Shown here: positions 35,074 to 43,644 of the stretch, piece after piece | How the letters are laid out: each line of letters starts with the position of its first letter | Numbering within the stretch: the stretch's first letter is position 1 | DNA from: Neotamlana nanhaiensis | GTDB lineage: Bacteria > Bacteroidota > Bacteroidia > Flavobacteriales > Flavobacteriaceae | Assembly: GCF_000943555.1 (NCBI RefSeq) | Contig: NZ_JTDV01000008.1 | Span: 62,001-126,000, forward strand | Direction of reading: 5' to 3' | Length of the DNA stretch: 64,000 nt | Program-made: the position numbers and the translations under genes | Notes under the pieces: generated by a model | The model's database searches: none | The model's input: only the letters and a program-made list of their open reading frames with translations | What the model was told of the DNA's origin: nothing

Positions 35074-36336
35074 ATGAGTAAGGAAATCCCATACATTCCG
35101 AGTATAGAGAATATAAAATTAGCTGCTCAAAATATAAAAAAGGTAGCAGCTATTACGCCCTTAAATTCCAGTTTAAGGTACTCTAAAGAATTCCAGTCCA
35201 ATATTCTTTTAAAGCGGGAAGATTTGCAACAAGTTCGCTCGTATAAAATTCGTGGGGCTTATAATAAAATAAGTTCGTTAACCAGTGAAGAATCTAAAAA
35301 TGGTGTAGTTTGTGCCAGTGCTGGTAACCATGCGCAAGGTGTAGCTTTATCATGTAAATTGCTGAAAATAAAAGGAACCATTTATATGCCAGCGCCAACA
35401 CCAAACCAAAAAGTGGAGCAGGTAAAAATGTTTGGCGAAGATTTTATAGAAATAAAACTTATAGGCGATACTTTTGATGATGCCAATACAGCAGCGGTTA
35501 AAGATTGCAAAGAAAAAAATAAAACGTTTATACATCCGTTTAACGATCCAAAAGTAATAGAAGGACAAGGCACTATTGGTTTAGAAATTTTAGAGCAAGT
35601 TAGCGATCCTATCGATTATGTTTTTCTTGCTGTTGGAGGCGGTGGTTTGGCTTCAGGGTTATCTTCTGTTTTTAAAACGTTGTCGCCAAATACTAAAATT
35701 ATTGGGGTAGAGCCAGAAGGTGCACCATCAATGCTAACTTCAATTAAAAACAATAAAAATACAGAGTTAGAACACATCGATAAATTTATTGATGGCGCAG
35801 CAGTAAAACGTGTTGGCGATTTAACCTTTGCAATTTGTAAAGAAAATTTGCATGACATGATTACGGTACCTGAAGGCAAAGTGTGCGAAACTATTTTAGA
35901 GCTTTATAATAAAGATGCTATTGTGGTTGAACCAGCAGGAGCATTAAGTATTGCAGCACTCGATTTTTACGACGAGGATATTAAAGGGAAAAATGTAGTT
36001 TGCATTGTTAGCGGAAGCAATAACGACATCACGAGAACACCCGAAATTAAAGAACGGGCATTGCTTTATGCAAATTTAAAGCACTATTTTATTGTAAAGT
36101 TCCCACAACGTGCTGGTGCTTTACGTGAGTTTGTAGTAGATATTTTAGGACCAGATGATGATATTACGTTTTTTGAATATGCTAAAAAAACAAACCGCGA
36201 AAATGGTTCGGCAGTAGTTGGTGTGCAGCTAAAATCATCTAAAGATTTGCAACCACTTATATCCAAAATGAAAGCGCGCAATTTTTACGGCGATTATTTA
36301 AATAATAAACCCGATTTGTTTCAATTCTTGGTTTAA
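35074..36336 (+). CDS. ilvA: Threonine dehydratase, biosynthetic type with one regulatory domain
   Basis: 420 residues. The PLP lysine lies in VRSYKIRGAYNK (about residue 53) and the phosphate-binding glycine loop is VGGGGLASGL. After the catalytic domain a single ACT-like domain (about 335-420, AGALREFVVDILGPDDDITFFEYAKKT) fits the short IlvA form, which in other organisms is isoleucine-sensitive. It makes 2-oxobutyrate from threonine, feeding acetohydroxybutyrate into the ilvBN reaction. It stands after a terminator, 100 nt downstream of ilvC. Confidence 0.95.
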   Translation: MSKEIPYIPSIENIKLAAQNIKKVAAITPLNSSLRYSKEFQSNILLKREDLQQVRSYKIRGAYNKISSLTSEESKNGVVCASAGNHAQGVALSCKLLKIKGTIYMPAPTPNQKVEQVKMFGEDFIEIKLIGDTFDDANTAAVKDCKEKNKTFIHPFNDPKVIEGQGTIGLEILEQVSDPIDYVFLAVGGGGLASGLSSVFKTLSPNTKIIGVEPEGAPSMLTSIKNNKNTELEHIDKFIDGAAVKRVGDLTFAICKENLHDMITVPEGKVCETILELYNKDAIVVEPAGALSIAALDFYDEDIKGKNVVCIVSGSNNDITRTPEIKERALLYANLKHYFIVKFPQRAGALREFVVDILGPDDDITFFEYAKKTNRENGSAVVGVQLKSSKDLQPLISKMKARNFYGDYLNNKPDLFQFLV

Positions 36337-36434
36337 ACTAAGTATTAGATTGTAACAATGTTTCAGCCGAAAACGTTTGCGTTTTTTTAATTTTAAGCAA
36401 ATGTTTTTGTTCTGTTAAATTTATCGAATAAATC

Positions 36435-36468
36435 AAAATAACCCTTTAGTTTTAAGAGGGTTATTTTT
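36435..36468 (+). terminator. Terminator between ilvA and the GapN-like gene
   Basis: AAAATAACCC (36435-36444) pairs with GGGTTATTTTT (36458-36468), ending in T. A smaller hairpin AAAACG/CGTTTT at 36370-36385 with a T run lies just before it. Confidence 0.8.
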
Positions 36469-36510
36469 GTTTAATGCGTATCTTAGTTTACAAAATTTAA
36501 AAAAATAAAT

Positions 36511-38103
36511 ATGAATTTAACAGCAGTAGAAATACCTGAAACATATAAAATAAAAACCTTATTACATCAAAAAAGTTATTTGGTTAATGGCGAATTAAAA
36601 ACTTGGAATGGTGAAACTAGCGAGGTGTATTCAACCATTTCGTCTACCGAAGATTATAAACCAACACTTCTAGGAAGTATTCCAACCTTAGGTAAAACAG
36701 AAGCCTTAGAAGCGCTAGATTCTGCCTTAGGAGCGTTTGATAAAGGTCAAGGTTTATGGCCAACCATGAAAGTTGAAGCCCGTATAAAATGCATGGAAAA
36801 GTTTGTTGAACAAATGAAAACCAAGCGCGATGAGGTGGTTAAACTCATTATGTGGGAAATTGGTAAAACCTTGCCCGATTCAGAGAAAGAATTCGATAGA
36901 ACGGTTGATTATATTTACGATACCATTGAAGATTATAAACAACTAGACCGCGATTCAGCAAAATTTGAAAAGCATGGTGGTGTTTATGCGCATATTCGTC
37001 GTGGACCATTAGGTACTGTGTTGTGTTTAGGGCCTTATAACTATCCTTTAAATGAAACCTTTACACTACTTATTCCTGCATTAATTATGGGGAACACAGT
37101 GGTTTTTAAGCCTGCAAAACACGGTGTTTTACTTATTTCACCTTTATTGGAAGCTTTTCAAAATAGTTTTCCAAAAGGCGTTGTAAACATCATTTATGGC
37201 CGTGGTCGCGTTTTAGCAACACCAATTATGGAATCTGGTAAAGTTGATGTTTTGGCTTTAATTGGTAATAGCAAATCAGCCAATGCATTGCAGTCGGCGC
37301 ACCCAAAAGGCAACAGATTGCGTATGGTTTTAGGTTTAGAAGCTAAAAATCCTGCTATAGTTTTACCCGATGCCGATTTAGATTTAGCGGTTAACGAGTG
37401 TATTGCAGGGACTTTGTCGTTTAACGGACAACGTTGTACAGCTTTAAAAGTGGTTTATGTTCATGAGTCGGTTGCTGAAGAGTTTAACAGGCGTTTTTCT
37501 TATGCCGTGGATCAATTAAAATTTGGAAACCCTTGGGAAGCTGGTGCAAAACTCACACCGTTACCAGAAAGCGATAAGCCGGCCTATATTCAAGAGCTTA
37601 TTGATGATGCGCAAGAAAAAGGCGCTTCTATTTTAAATGAAAAAGGCGGCGAAACTACCGATAATTTTATTTTTCCAGCTGTTTTATATCCTGTAAACAA
37701 AGACATGCGTGTATATAAAGAAGAGCAATTCGGTCCTGTAGTTCCTGTAATGTCGTTTAAAGATATACAAGAACCTTTAGATGATATGGCAGAATCCGAT
37801 TACGGGCAACAGGTAAGTTTGTTTGGTAAAAATGTAAATACCTTAGCGCCGTTAATTGATACTTTGGTTAATTTGGTATGTCGTGTGAATTTAAACAGTT
37901 CGTGCCAACGTGGTCCAGATGTGTATCCGTTTACAGGTCGTAAAGATTCAGCTTATGGAACTTTAAGTGTGCATGATGCATTACGTTCGTTTTCTATTAG
38001 AACTTTTGTAGCTTCAAAAGACAACGCTTATAATAAAGCTATTTTAAATGAATTGTTAGATACCAAAGCATCTAACTTTATTAGTACAGATTATATTTTG
38101 TAA
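36511..38103 (+). CDS. Aldehyde dehydrogenase family, GapN-like (NADP-dependent non-phosphorylating GAPDH)
   Basis: 530 residues. Key features: [31 protein letters not shown] (substrate/cofactor region, about 177-207), [20 protein letters not shown] where the catalytic glutamate lies, and [12 protein letters not shown] with catalytic Cys at about residue 310. The motifs resemble GapN more than generic aldehyde dehydrogenases; GapN oxidises glyceraldehyde 3-phosphate to 3-phosphoglycerate and supplies NADPH. Substrate specificity cannot be proven from sequence. A TATCTTAG -7-like element is at 36479-36486, so it is likely transcribed alone. Confidence 0.8.
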   Translation: MNLTAVEIPETYKIKTLLHQKSYLVNGELKTWNGETSEVYSTISSTEDYKPTLLGSIPTLGKTEALEALDSALGAFDKGQGLWPTMKVEARIKCMEKFVEQMKTKRDEVVKLIMWEIGKTLPDSEKEFDRTVDYIYDTIEDYKQLDRDSAKFEKHGGVYAHIRRGPLGTVLCLGPYNYPLNETFTLLIPALIMGNTVVFKPAKHGVLLISPLLEAFQNSFPKGVVNIIYGRGRVLATPIMESGKVDVLALIGNSKSANALQSAHPKGNRLRMVLGLEAKNPAIVLPDADLDLAVNECIAGTLSFNGQRCTALKVVYVHESVAEEFNRRFSYAVDQLKFGNPWEAGAKLTPLPESDKPAYIQELIDDAQEKGASILNEKGGETTDNFIFPAVLYPVNKDMRVYKEEQFGPVVPVMSFKDIQEPLDDMAESDYGQQVSLFGKNVNTLAPLIDTLVNLVCRVNLNSSCQRGPDVYPFTGRKDSAYGTLSVHDALRSFSIRTFVASKDNAYNKAILNELLDTKASNFISTDYIL

Positions 38104-38138
38104 TGCAATTTCAGCTTGATTAAAATAGTAGAATACAC

Positions 38139-38179
38139 AACCAGAATTAACAAAACCCACTAATTTGTTAATTCTGGTT
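38139..38179 (+). terminator. 16-bp perfect inverted repeat downstream of the GapN-like gene
   Basis: AACCAGAATTAACAAA (38139-38154) is perfectly complementary to TTTGTTAATTCTGGTT (38164-38179) around a 9-nt loop. It lies 35 nt after the stop codon. The following tract (TAAGTTTT) is only moderately T-rich, so it is either a terminator or a stable 3'-end structure. Confidence 0.7.
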
Positions 38180-38218
38180 TAAGTTTTAAATAAATGTATG
38201 TAATTATTAGTTAGAAAG

Positions 38219-38248
38219 TTGTGTAATTCATAATTAATCGTACATTTG
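38219..38248 (+). promoter_or_regulatory. Strong promoter ahead of the unassigned leader RNA and arginine cluster
   Basis: TTG at 38219-38221, a 19-nt spacer and TACATTTG at 38241-38248 match both consensus elements at ideal spacing. The predicted start is near 38255, about 280 nt before the first ORF (38538), so a long leader or a separate RNA is made. Confidence 0.75.
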
Positions 38249-38254
38249 CCACTC

Positions 38255-38450
38255 ATATTAACGAAAGGGGCTCACGCCGACGATTTAGAGTTAATAGTAA
38301 AGATAGTTATTCAGTGAAAACAGGAAACAACATATCTCTTATCTCTTCTGTTCTAGTAGAAATTACTAGGGCAACTGTTGTGCGTTTTCCTCAACCACGC
38401 CCCTAGTGGGCTATTCTGTTTAAGAAAGCATCCGTTGCTTTCAATTTTCG
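38255..38450 (+). ncRNA. Candidate structured leader or small RNA upstream of the arginine cluster
   Basis: Between a consensus promoter and a terminator-like hairpin lies about 190 nt without a convincing ORF but with two GC-rich islands in an AT-rich region. GGGGC (38267-38271) can pair with GCCCC (38399-38403), and inside it ACGC (38274-38277) with GCGT (38382-38385). A perfect local hairpin CTAGTA/TACTAG lies at 38353-38369. The 3' end is GAAAGCA/TGCTTTC (38424-38442) followed by AATTTT. It could be a 5' leader regulating argG expression or a free RNA of 6S-like size. I could not match it to any riboswitch class I know. Confidence 0.5.
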
Positions 38451-38501
38451 TTATTATTTAGAGTAAAAATTTAAAAGTCAAAAGCTTTAATTTTCATTAA
38501 T

Positions 38502-38516
38502 GTGCATGTTTTGCAC
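38502..38516. promoter_or_regulatory. Small inverted repeat just upstream of the GNAT gene
   Basis: GTGCA (38502-38506) and TGCAC (38512-38516) around TGTTT, 22 nt before the ATG. It could be an operator for an arginine regulator or an RNA hairpin near the initiation region. Confidence 0.35.
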
Positions 38517-38537
38517 TAGGTTTAATTATTGTTGAAA

Positions 38538-39131
38538 ATGGAAACCGTATTGGACGTTGAAAAGAATATAATTATCGAGCAAGCTCAAGCTTATTGTATG
38601 TTACAAGGCTTAGAGGTTGTGTTTACGCACGAGCTTACGCATGGGCAATTGCAAGTTATTTCAGAGCGAACTAAAAGTCAATCTGCAATGTATCATGCAA
38701 ACGTTGGTATGTTACTCGACCGTTTAAAAAACGGCTGCTATCTTATTGTTAAAGATGGCGAAATTTATGGGCATATTTTTGCGCATAAGCATATTGTGGG
38801 GAAATTTTCGGTTTACGAAAGATCTTCACTTTGGGTGCACGAACAATACCGTAGCCATAATTTAGGCTTAATGTTAATGGACTTATTAACCAAGCACTAC
38901 AATAAAAACTTTCTTATTTCAATTGCTCAAGGTGCTACTGTACACTACAATAATGAGCTTTTAGGAATGAAATATATCACATTAAAAGCGTTATCGCCAG
39001 TACTTATTGAAGTATTAGAAAAGCTAGGTAAATTACGTGATGAGGTAAAGTATAAATATTATGTAAATACCTATTTCGAATCTAAAATTGGTCAGTTTAA
39101 CAAGATTTTAAAAAGTAAACTACCCGAATAA
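38538..39131 (+). CDS. GNAT-family N-acyltransferase, first gene of the arginine cluster (candidate N-acylglutamate synthase)
   Basis: 197 residues from the ATG at 38538; a TTG three codons upstream is in frame but I prefer ATG. The GNAT core shows GEIYGHIFAHKH (beta4), SSLWVHEQYRSHNLGLMLMDLLTKHY with the acyl-CoA-binding R-x-x-x-x-G-x pattern at about 108-120, and the late YYVNTYF strand. There is no argJ or classical argA in the cluster, so this gene is the best local candidate for acylation of glutamate, the first step of arginine synthesis. That role is inferred from position. It lies 89 nt before argG. Confidence 0.75.
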   Translation: METVLDVEKNIIIEQAQAYCMLQGLEVVFTHELTHGQLQVISERTKSQSAMYHANVGMLLDRLKNGCYLIVKDGEIYGHIFAHKHIVGKFSVYERSSLWVHEQYRSHNLGLMLMDLLTKHYNKNFLISIAQGATVHYNNELLGMKYITLKALSPVLIEVLEKLGKLRDEVKYKYYVNTYFESKIGQFNKILKSKLPE

Positions 39132-39220
39132 TAACTTTTTAATTTTACTAGATTAGTTTTTAGTACCATAAAATCATTCCGTTATTAAAATATCAAATAA
39201 AACACAATAAATATATACAC

Positions 39221-40396
39221 ATGAAAAAATTAGTAATAGCCTATAGCGGTGGTTTAGATACATCGTATTGTGCCGTAAGTCTTTCAAAAGAATACGAAGT
39301 GCACGCGGTAAGTGTAAATACCGGAGGTTTTACAAAAGAAGAAGTTTCAAATATTGAAGCTAACGCCTATAAAATGGGAGTTACAACGTATAAAAATATC
39401 GATGCAGTACCAACTTTTTATAATAAAGTGGTTAAGTATTTAATATTTGGAAATGTGTTAAAAAATAACACTTATCCGTTATCGGTAAGTGCAGAGCGTA
39501 TTGTTCAAGCTATCGAAATTATAGAATATGCCAAAAGTATCGATGCCGAATATATCGCGCATGGTAGTACTGGCGCAGGAAACGACCAAGTGCGTTTCGA
39601 TATGATTTTTCAAACTTTAGCACCAGGTATTAAAATTATTACACCAATTCGTGATAAAAAATTATCAAGACAAGAAGAAATTGAATATTTAAAAGCCAAT
39701 GGTATTGATATGTCTTGGGAAAAAGCACAATACTCGGTTAATAAAGGACTTTGGGGAACTAGTGTTGGTGGTGCCGAAACGTTAACTTCGGAAAAACCTT
39801 TGCCTAGTGAAGCATATCCGTCGCAACTACAAAAAGACGGAGAAGAAAAAGTAACTTTAACATTTAAAAAAGGTGAATTTATAGCCTTAAATGGTGAAGC
39901 AAACGCGCCTGAAGTAAATATTGAAAAGTTAAATGATATGGCTTCGGCATACGCCATTGGTAGAGATATTCACGTGGGCGACACTATTGTTGGTATAAAA
40001 GGACGTGTTGGTTTTGAAGCTGCTGCGGCTTTAATTACTGTAAAAGCACACCATTTATTAGAAAAGCACACACTAACAAAATGGCAATTACAGCACAAAG
40101 ATTACTTATCTAATTTTTATGGTATGCATTTACACGAAGGCCAATATTTAGATCCTGTAATGCGAGATATGGAAGCTTTTTTACAAAGTAGTCAAGATAA
40201 AGTTTCGGGAGATGTTACTGTAACATTAAAGCCTTACCATTTTACGCTAGATGGAATAAAATCACAACATGATTTAATGAGTGCGAAATTTGGTAGCTAC
40301 GGCGAAGAAAACACAGGGTGGACTGCAGATGAAGCTAAAGGGTTCATAAAAATAGTAGGCAATCAAAATAAAATATACCAACAGGTAAACTCGTAG
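39221..40396 (+). CDS. argG: Argininosuccinate synthase
   Basis: 391 residues. The ATP-pyrophosphatase P-loop is AYSGGLDTSYC (residues 6-16), followed by STGAGNDQVRFD (about 111-122), the citrulline/aspartate-binding segment. It joins citrulline and aspartate with ATP. In the N-succinyl or N-acetyl variants of the pathway citrulline is first released from its acyl form by ArgE, which is also coded in this cluster. A strong hairpin repeat follows the gene. Confidence 0.97.
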   Translation: MKKLVIAYSGGLDTSYCAVSLSKEYEVHAVSVNTGGFTKEEVSNIEANAYKMGVTTYKNIDAVPTFYNKVVKYLIFGNVLKNNTYPLSVSAERIVQAIEIIEYAKSIDAEYIAHGSTGAGNDQVRFDMIFQTLAPGIKIITPIRDKKLSRQEEIEYLKANGIDMSWEKAQYSVNKGLWGTSVGGAETLTSEKPLPSEAYPSQLQKDGEEKVTLTFKKGEFIALNGEANAPEVNIEKLNDMASAYAIGRDIHVGDTIVGIKGRVGFEAAAALITVKAHHLLEKHTLTKWQLQHKDYLSNFYGMHLHEGQYLDPVMRDMEAFLQSSQDKVSGDVTVTLKPYHFTLDGIKSQHDLMSAKFGSYGEENTGWTADEAKGFIKIVGNQNKIYQQVNS

Positions 40397-40404
40397 TATT
40401 TACG

Positions 40405-40437
40405 AGCCCTGTCGGGTATTTAAAACCTGACAGGGCT
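40405..40437. repeat. 13-bp hairpin repeat (AGCCCTGTCGGGT/ACCTGACAGGGCT type)
   Basis: AGCCCTGTCGGGT (40405-40417) pairs with ACCTGACAGGGCT (40425-40437) with one G-U pair. It fills most of the 56-nt argG-argC gap. No T tract follows, so it is not a classic terminator. I recognise CCTGACAGG hairpins as frequent extragenic repeats in Bacteroidota. Confidence 0.7.
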
Positions 40438-40452
40438 GATAATCGAAATAAA

Positions 40453-41436
40453 ATGAAAAAAATACAAGTAGGAATTATAGGTGGTGCGGGTTATACTGCT
40501 GGAGAATTAATCCGATTATTGGTAAACCACCCAGAAGCCGAGATAGATTTTGTTTACAGTACCAGTAATGCTGGTAATCAAATTAGCAAAGTGCATCAAG
40601 ATTTGGTGGGTAGTTTAAATCGTGTGTTTACAGATACAGTTAACCCAAATGTAGATGTGTTATTTTTATGTTTAGGCCATGGTAATTCGGTTAAGTTTTT
40701 ATCCAATCATACCTTTTCTGAAGGCACTAAAATTATCGATTTAGGTAATGATTTTAGATTGGAAGCTGATAAGGTTTTTGATGGTAAAAACTTTGTTTAC
40801 GGTTTGCCAGAATTGAATAAAACCGATATTCAATCGGCCAATTATATTGCAAATCCAGGATGTTTTGCTACCGCGATTCAGTTAGGGTTATTGCCGCTTG
40901 CAGATACTAATTTGCTACAAGATGATATTCATATTAATGCTGTAACAGGTGCTACTGGCGCAGGAACATCATTGTCTGCAACCACACATTATACATGGCG
41001 TGATAATAATTTTTCGTATTACAAACCGTTTACACATCAACATTTAGGTGAGATTAATCAATCGGTGAAGCAATTGCAAAGTAGTTTTACTTCCGAAATT
41101 AATTTTATGCCAAATCGTGGTAATTTTTCAAGAGGTATTTTTGCAACCCTATATACCAAATTTGAAGGTACTGTAGAAGATGCTAAAAGCTTGTATAGCA
41201 ATTTTTATGACAGCGCAGAATTTACTTTTGTAAGTGATGACTTCTTGCATTTAAAACAAGTGGTTAATACCAACAAATGTTTAGTTCATTTGCATAAACA
41301 CGAAGGTAAATTACTTATCACAAGTATAATTGATAATTTATTGAAAGGAGCCTCAGGGCAAGCTATTCAAAACATGAATTTAATGTTCGGTTTAGAGGAA
41401 ACTACAGGATTAGGATTGAAAGGAACTTATTTTTAG
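40453..41436 (+). CDS. argC: N-acetyl-gamma-glutamyl-phosphate reductase (or succinyl analogue)
   Basis: 327 residues. N-terminal nucleotide-binding GIIGGAGYTAGELIRLL (8-24) and the catalytic cysteine in NPGCFATAIQLGLLPL (Cys137). It reduces the acyl-glutamyl phosphate made by ArgB to the semialdehyde using NADPH. Given the argF' type in this cluster, the acyl group may be succinyl; sequence alone does not settle this. It is followed by a 214-nt repeat-rich gap before proC. Confidence 0.95.
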   Translation: MKKIQVGIIGGAGYTAGELIRLLVNHPEAEIDFVYSTSNAGNQISKVHQDLVGSLNRVFTDTVNPNVDVLFLCLGHGNSVKFLSNHTFSEGTKIIDLGNDFRLEADKVFDGKNFVYGLPELNKTDIQSANYIANPGCFATAIQLGLLPLADTNLLQDDIHINAVTGATGAGTSLSATTHYTWRDNNFSYYKPFTHQHLGEINQSVKQLQSSFTSEINFMPNRGNFSRGIFATLYTKFEGTVEDAKSLYSNFYDSAEFTFVSDDFLHLKQVVNTNKCLVHLHKHEGKLLITSIIDNLLKGASGQAIQNMNLMFGLEETTGLGLKGTYF

Positions 41437-41440
41437 ATGT

Positions 41441-41640
41441 AACGTTATGCCGAACTTGCTTGCGCTGAACTTGTTTCAGTATTTCAGCATCTCATAACAG
41501 TAGTGCGTTAGCGATTGCAGCGGCATCCTTTTTTATGTCAGTTCGAGTGTTTTGTGAAGTATGAGCAAAATGTATCGAGAACCAATAAAAAAGATATAGC
41601 GAAAAGCGCGACCCCTTGTGGGTAACGCCATAAAATGAAA
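41441..41640. repeat. Cluster of at least three extragenic repeat remnants between argC and proC
   Basis: Three recognisable pieces follow each other: a TGCTGAACTTGTTTCAGCATCTCA-type element at 41464-41497; GCGATTGCAGCGGCATCC at 41511-41528, then GTCAGTTCGAGTG with ATGTATCGAGAACC (41537-41584); and GCGAAAAGCGCGACCCCTTG with GTGGGTAACGCC (41600-41631). All belong to repeat types common between flavobacterial genes. No ORF here is convincing. Confidence 0.65.
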
Positions 41641-41650
41641 TAATAGAATT

Positions 41651-42445
41651 ATGAAAATAGCCATAATAGGAACAGGAAATTTAGGGAGTTCGATTGCAAA
41701 AGGACTTATTAAGAATAAATCGTTTACGTCGTTGTATTTAAGTGATAGAAGTACGACAGCGGTAAAGGATTTTAGCAACGAAGAATATGTGAAAATCACA
41801 AACGATAATGCCGAAGCTGTTAAAAACTCCGATGTTGTAATTTTTGCGTTGCAACCACGCCATATCGATGGTGTTTTAAATAGCGTTGCAGCGGGAATAA
41901 AAAAGCATCACGTAATCATGTCAGTAGCGGCAGGAGTTGAAATTGCTAGAATTGAAAATATAATTGGCGCAGATAAAAACATTATTCGCGTAATGCCAAA
42001 TACGGCGATTTCAATTGGAAAATCTATGACCTGTTTGGCGGCCAACGAAAAAGGGGAAAGTAAAATGGATTTAGCAAAAACCATTTTTAACCAATTAGGA
42101 GCCACTATGGTTATTCCAGAAGAGCAAATACAAGCAGCAACGGTAATTTGTGCGAGTGGTATTGCGTTTTGGATGCGTTTAATTCGCGCGACTACTCAAG
42201 GCGCTATTCAATTAGGTTTTGAGGCTCACGAAGCTCATGAACTAGCAGTGCAAACTTGTTTTGGTTCGGCGAGTTTATTGTTGGAATCGGGGAAACATCC
42301 AGAACAAGAAATAGACCGAGTAACCACACCAAGCGGTTGTACAATCGAAGGTTTAAATGCTATGGAACACCAAGGTTTAAGTTCGGCTTTAATACAAGGT
42401 ATTGTAGCCTCTTTCGAAAAAATTAATCATCTAAAAAACAGTTAA
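41651..42445 (+). CDS. proC: Pyrroline-5-carboxylate reductase
   Basis: 264 residues. Rossmann motif IAIIGTGNLGSSIAKGL (3-19), then the conserved VIRVMPNTAISIGKSMT region (about 114-130) and the C-terminal TPSGCTIEGLNAME (about 232-245) signature. It reduces pyrroline-5-carboxylate to proline. Its location inside an otherwise arginine operon, between argC and argD, ties proline and arginine synthesis, which share glutamate semialdehyde chemistry. Confidence 0.96.
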   Translation: MKIAIIGTGNLGSSIAKGLIKNKSFTSLYLSDRSTTAVKDFSNEEYVKITNDNAEAVKNSDVVIFALQPRHIDGVLNSVAAGIKKHHVIMSVAAGVEIARIENIIGADKNIIRVMPNTAISIGKSMTCLAANEKGESKMDLAKTIFNQLGATMVIPEEQIQAATVICASGIAFWMRLIRATTQGAIQLGFEAHEAHELAVQTCFGSASLLLESGKHPEQEIDRVTTPSGCTIEGLNAMEHQGLSSALIQGIVASFEKINHLKNS

Positions 42446-42506
42446 TTGGTTTTGGTTTATAACCGATAACCAACAACAAAAAACAATCAACTAAAATAAC
42501 AAGAAA

Positions 42507-43634
42507 ATGCCATTATTTGATGTGTATCCGCTATACAATGTTACTCCAGTGTCTGGGAAAGGCGCTTATGTTTACGACGATAACGGAACAGAATATTTAG
42601 ATTTATACGGTGGTCATGCAGTAATTTCTATTGGTCATGCACACCCAAATTATACAAAAGCCATTACAGAACAGGTTAATAAACTTGGGTTTTACTCTAA
42701 CGCGATTCAAAATCCGTTACAAGTTGAATTGGCTAACAAAATTGAAGCCTTATCTGGCTGTGAGGGTTATAACTTATTTTTATGTAATTCTGGTGCCGAA
42801 GCTAACGAAAACGCTTTAAAATTAGCTTCGTTTAAAACTGGTAAAGAGCGTGTTGTGGCCTTTAAAAACGGATTTCACGGACGTACATCGGCGGCTGTTG
42901 CAGCTACCGATAATAAAAATATTATTGCGCCTATTAATGCGCAGCAAAAAGTAACTATTCTTGAACTGAACGATATTTTAGGTGTAAAAACAGAACTTGA
43001 AAAAGGCGATGTTTGTGCTGTAATTATTGAGTTTATTCAAGGTGTTGGTGGTTTGGATCAAGCCACTGCAGATTTTTACGAACAAGTATTCGCGCTTTGT
43101 AAAGCCAATAATACTATGTTTATTGCCGATGAGGTGCAATCTGGTTACGGGCGTTCTGGTAAATTCTTTGCGTTTCAGTATTATAATGTGACGCCAGATA
43201 TCATCTCGATAGCTAAAGGTATGGGTAATGGTTTTCCAATTGGGGGTGTTTTAATTCATCCAGATATCGAAGCCAAATATGGCATGCTCGGGACAACTTT
43301 TGGCGGAAATCATTTAGCATGTGCTGCGGGTTTATCTGTTTTAAATACCATTGAAGACGAAGCGTTAATCGATAATGTAAATGAAGTTTCTGAGTATTTT
43401 ATTTCGGAAGCTAAAACCATTCCACAGATAAAAAATATAAAAGGTCGCGGTTTAATGTTGGGGTTAGAATTCGATTTTGAAGTAGGTGAATTAAGAAAAA
43501 AATTAATTTACGAACATCATATATTTACAGGAGGTGCTTCAAATAAAAAATTACTCAGAATTTTACCACCATTAAACATATCCAAAGCGCAAATTGATGT
43601 CTTTTTTAAAGCGTTAAAAGCAGTGTTGAATTAA
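42507..43634 (+). CDS. argD: Acetylornithine/succinylornithine aminotransferase
   Basis: 375 residues, class III PLP aminotransferase. LCNSGAEANENALKLA (about 91-106) is the family signature, IADEVQSGYGRSGKFFAFQ holds the PLP-contacting Asp, and Lys237 in ISIAKGMGNGFP is the Schiff-base lysine. The N-terminus (MPLFDVYPLYNVTPVSGKGAYVYDDNGTEYLDLYGG) is complete. It transaminates acyl-glutamate semialdehyde to acyl-ornithine. It ends 10 nt before an unidentified secreted-protein gene, so that gene is likely in the same transcript. Confidence 0.95.
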   Translation: MPLFDVYPLYNVTPVSGKGAYVYDDNGTEYLDLYGGHAVISIGHAHPNYTKAITEQVNKLGFYSNAIQNPLQVELANKIEALSGCEGYNLFLCNSGAEANENALKLASFKTGKERVVAFKNGFHGRTSAAVAATDNKNIIAPINAQQKVTILELNDILGVKTELEKGDVCAVIIEFIQGVGGLDQATADFYEQVFALCKANNTMFIADEVQSGYGRSGKFFAFQYYNVTPDIISIAKGMGNGFPIGGVLIHPDIEAKYGMLGTTFGGNHLACAAGLSVLNTIEDEALIDNVNEVSEYFISEAKTIPQIKNIKGRGLMLGLEFDFEVGELRKKLIYEHHIFTGGASNKKLLRILPPLNISKAQIDVFFKALKAVLN

Positions 43635-43644
43635 AAGTTTAAAA

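Noticed and set aside
38500-38535. A tiny ORF with three Cys codons (MCMFCTRFNYC) just before the GNAT gene, considered as a leader peptide.
   Set aside because: No arginine codon run, it overlaps a simple inverted repeat, and no conserved reason links cysteine to this operon. Likely chance.
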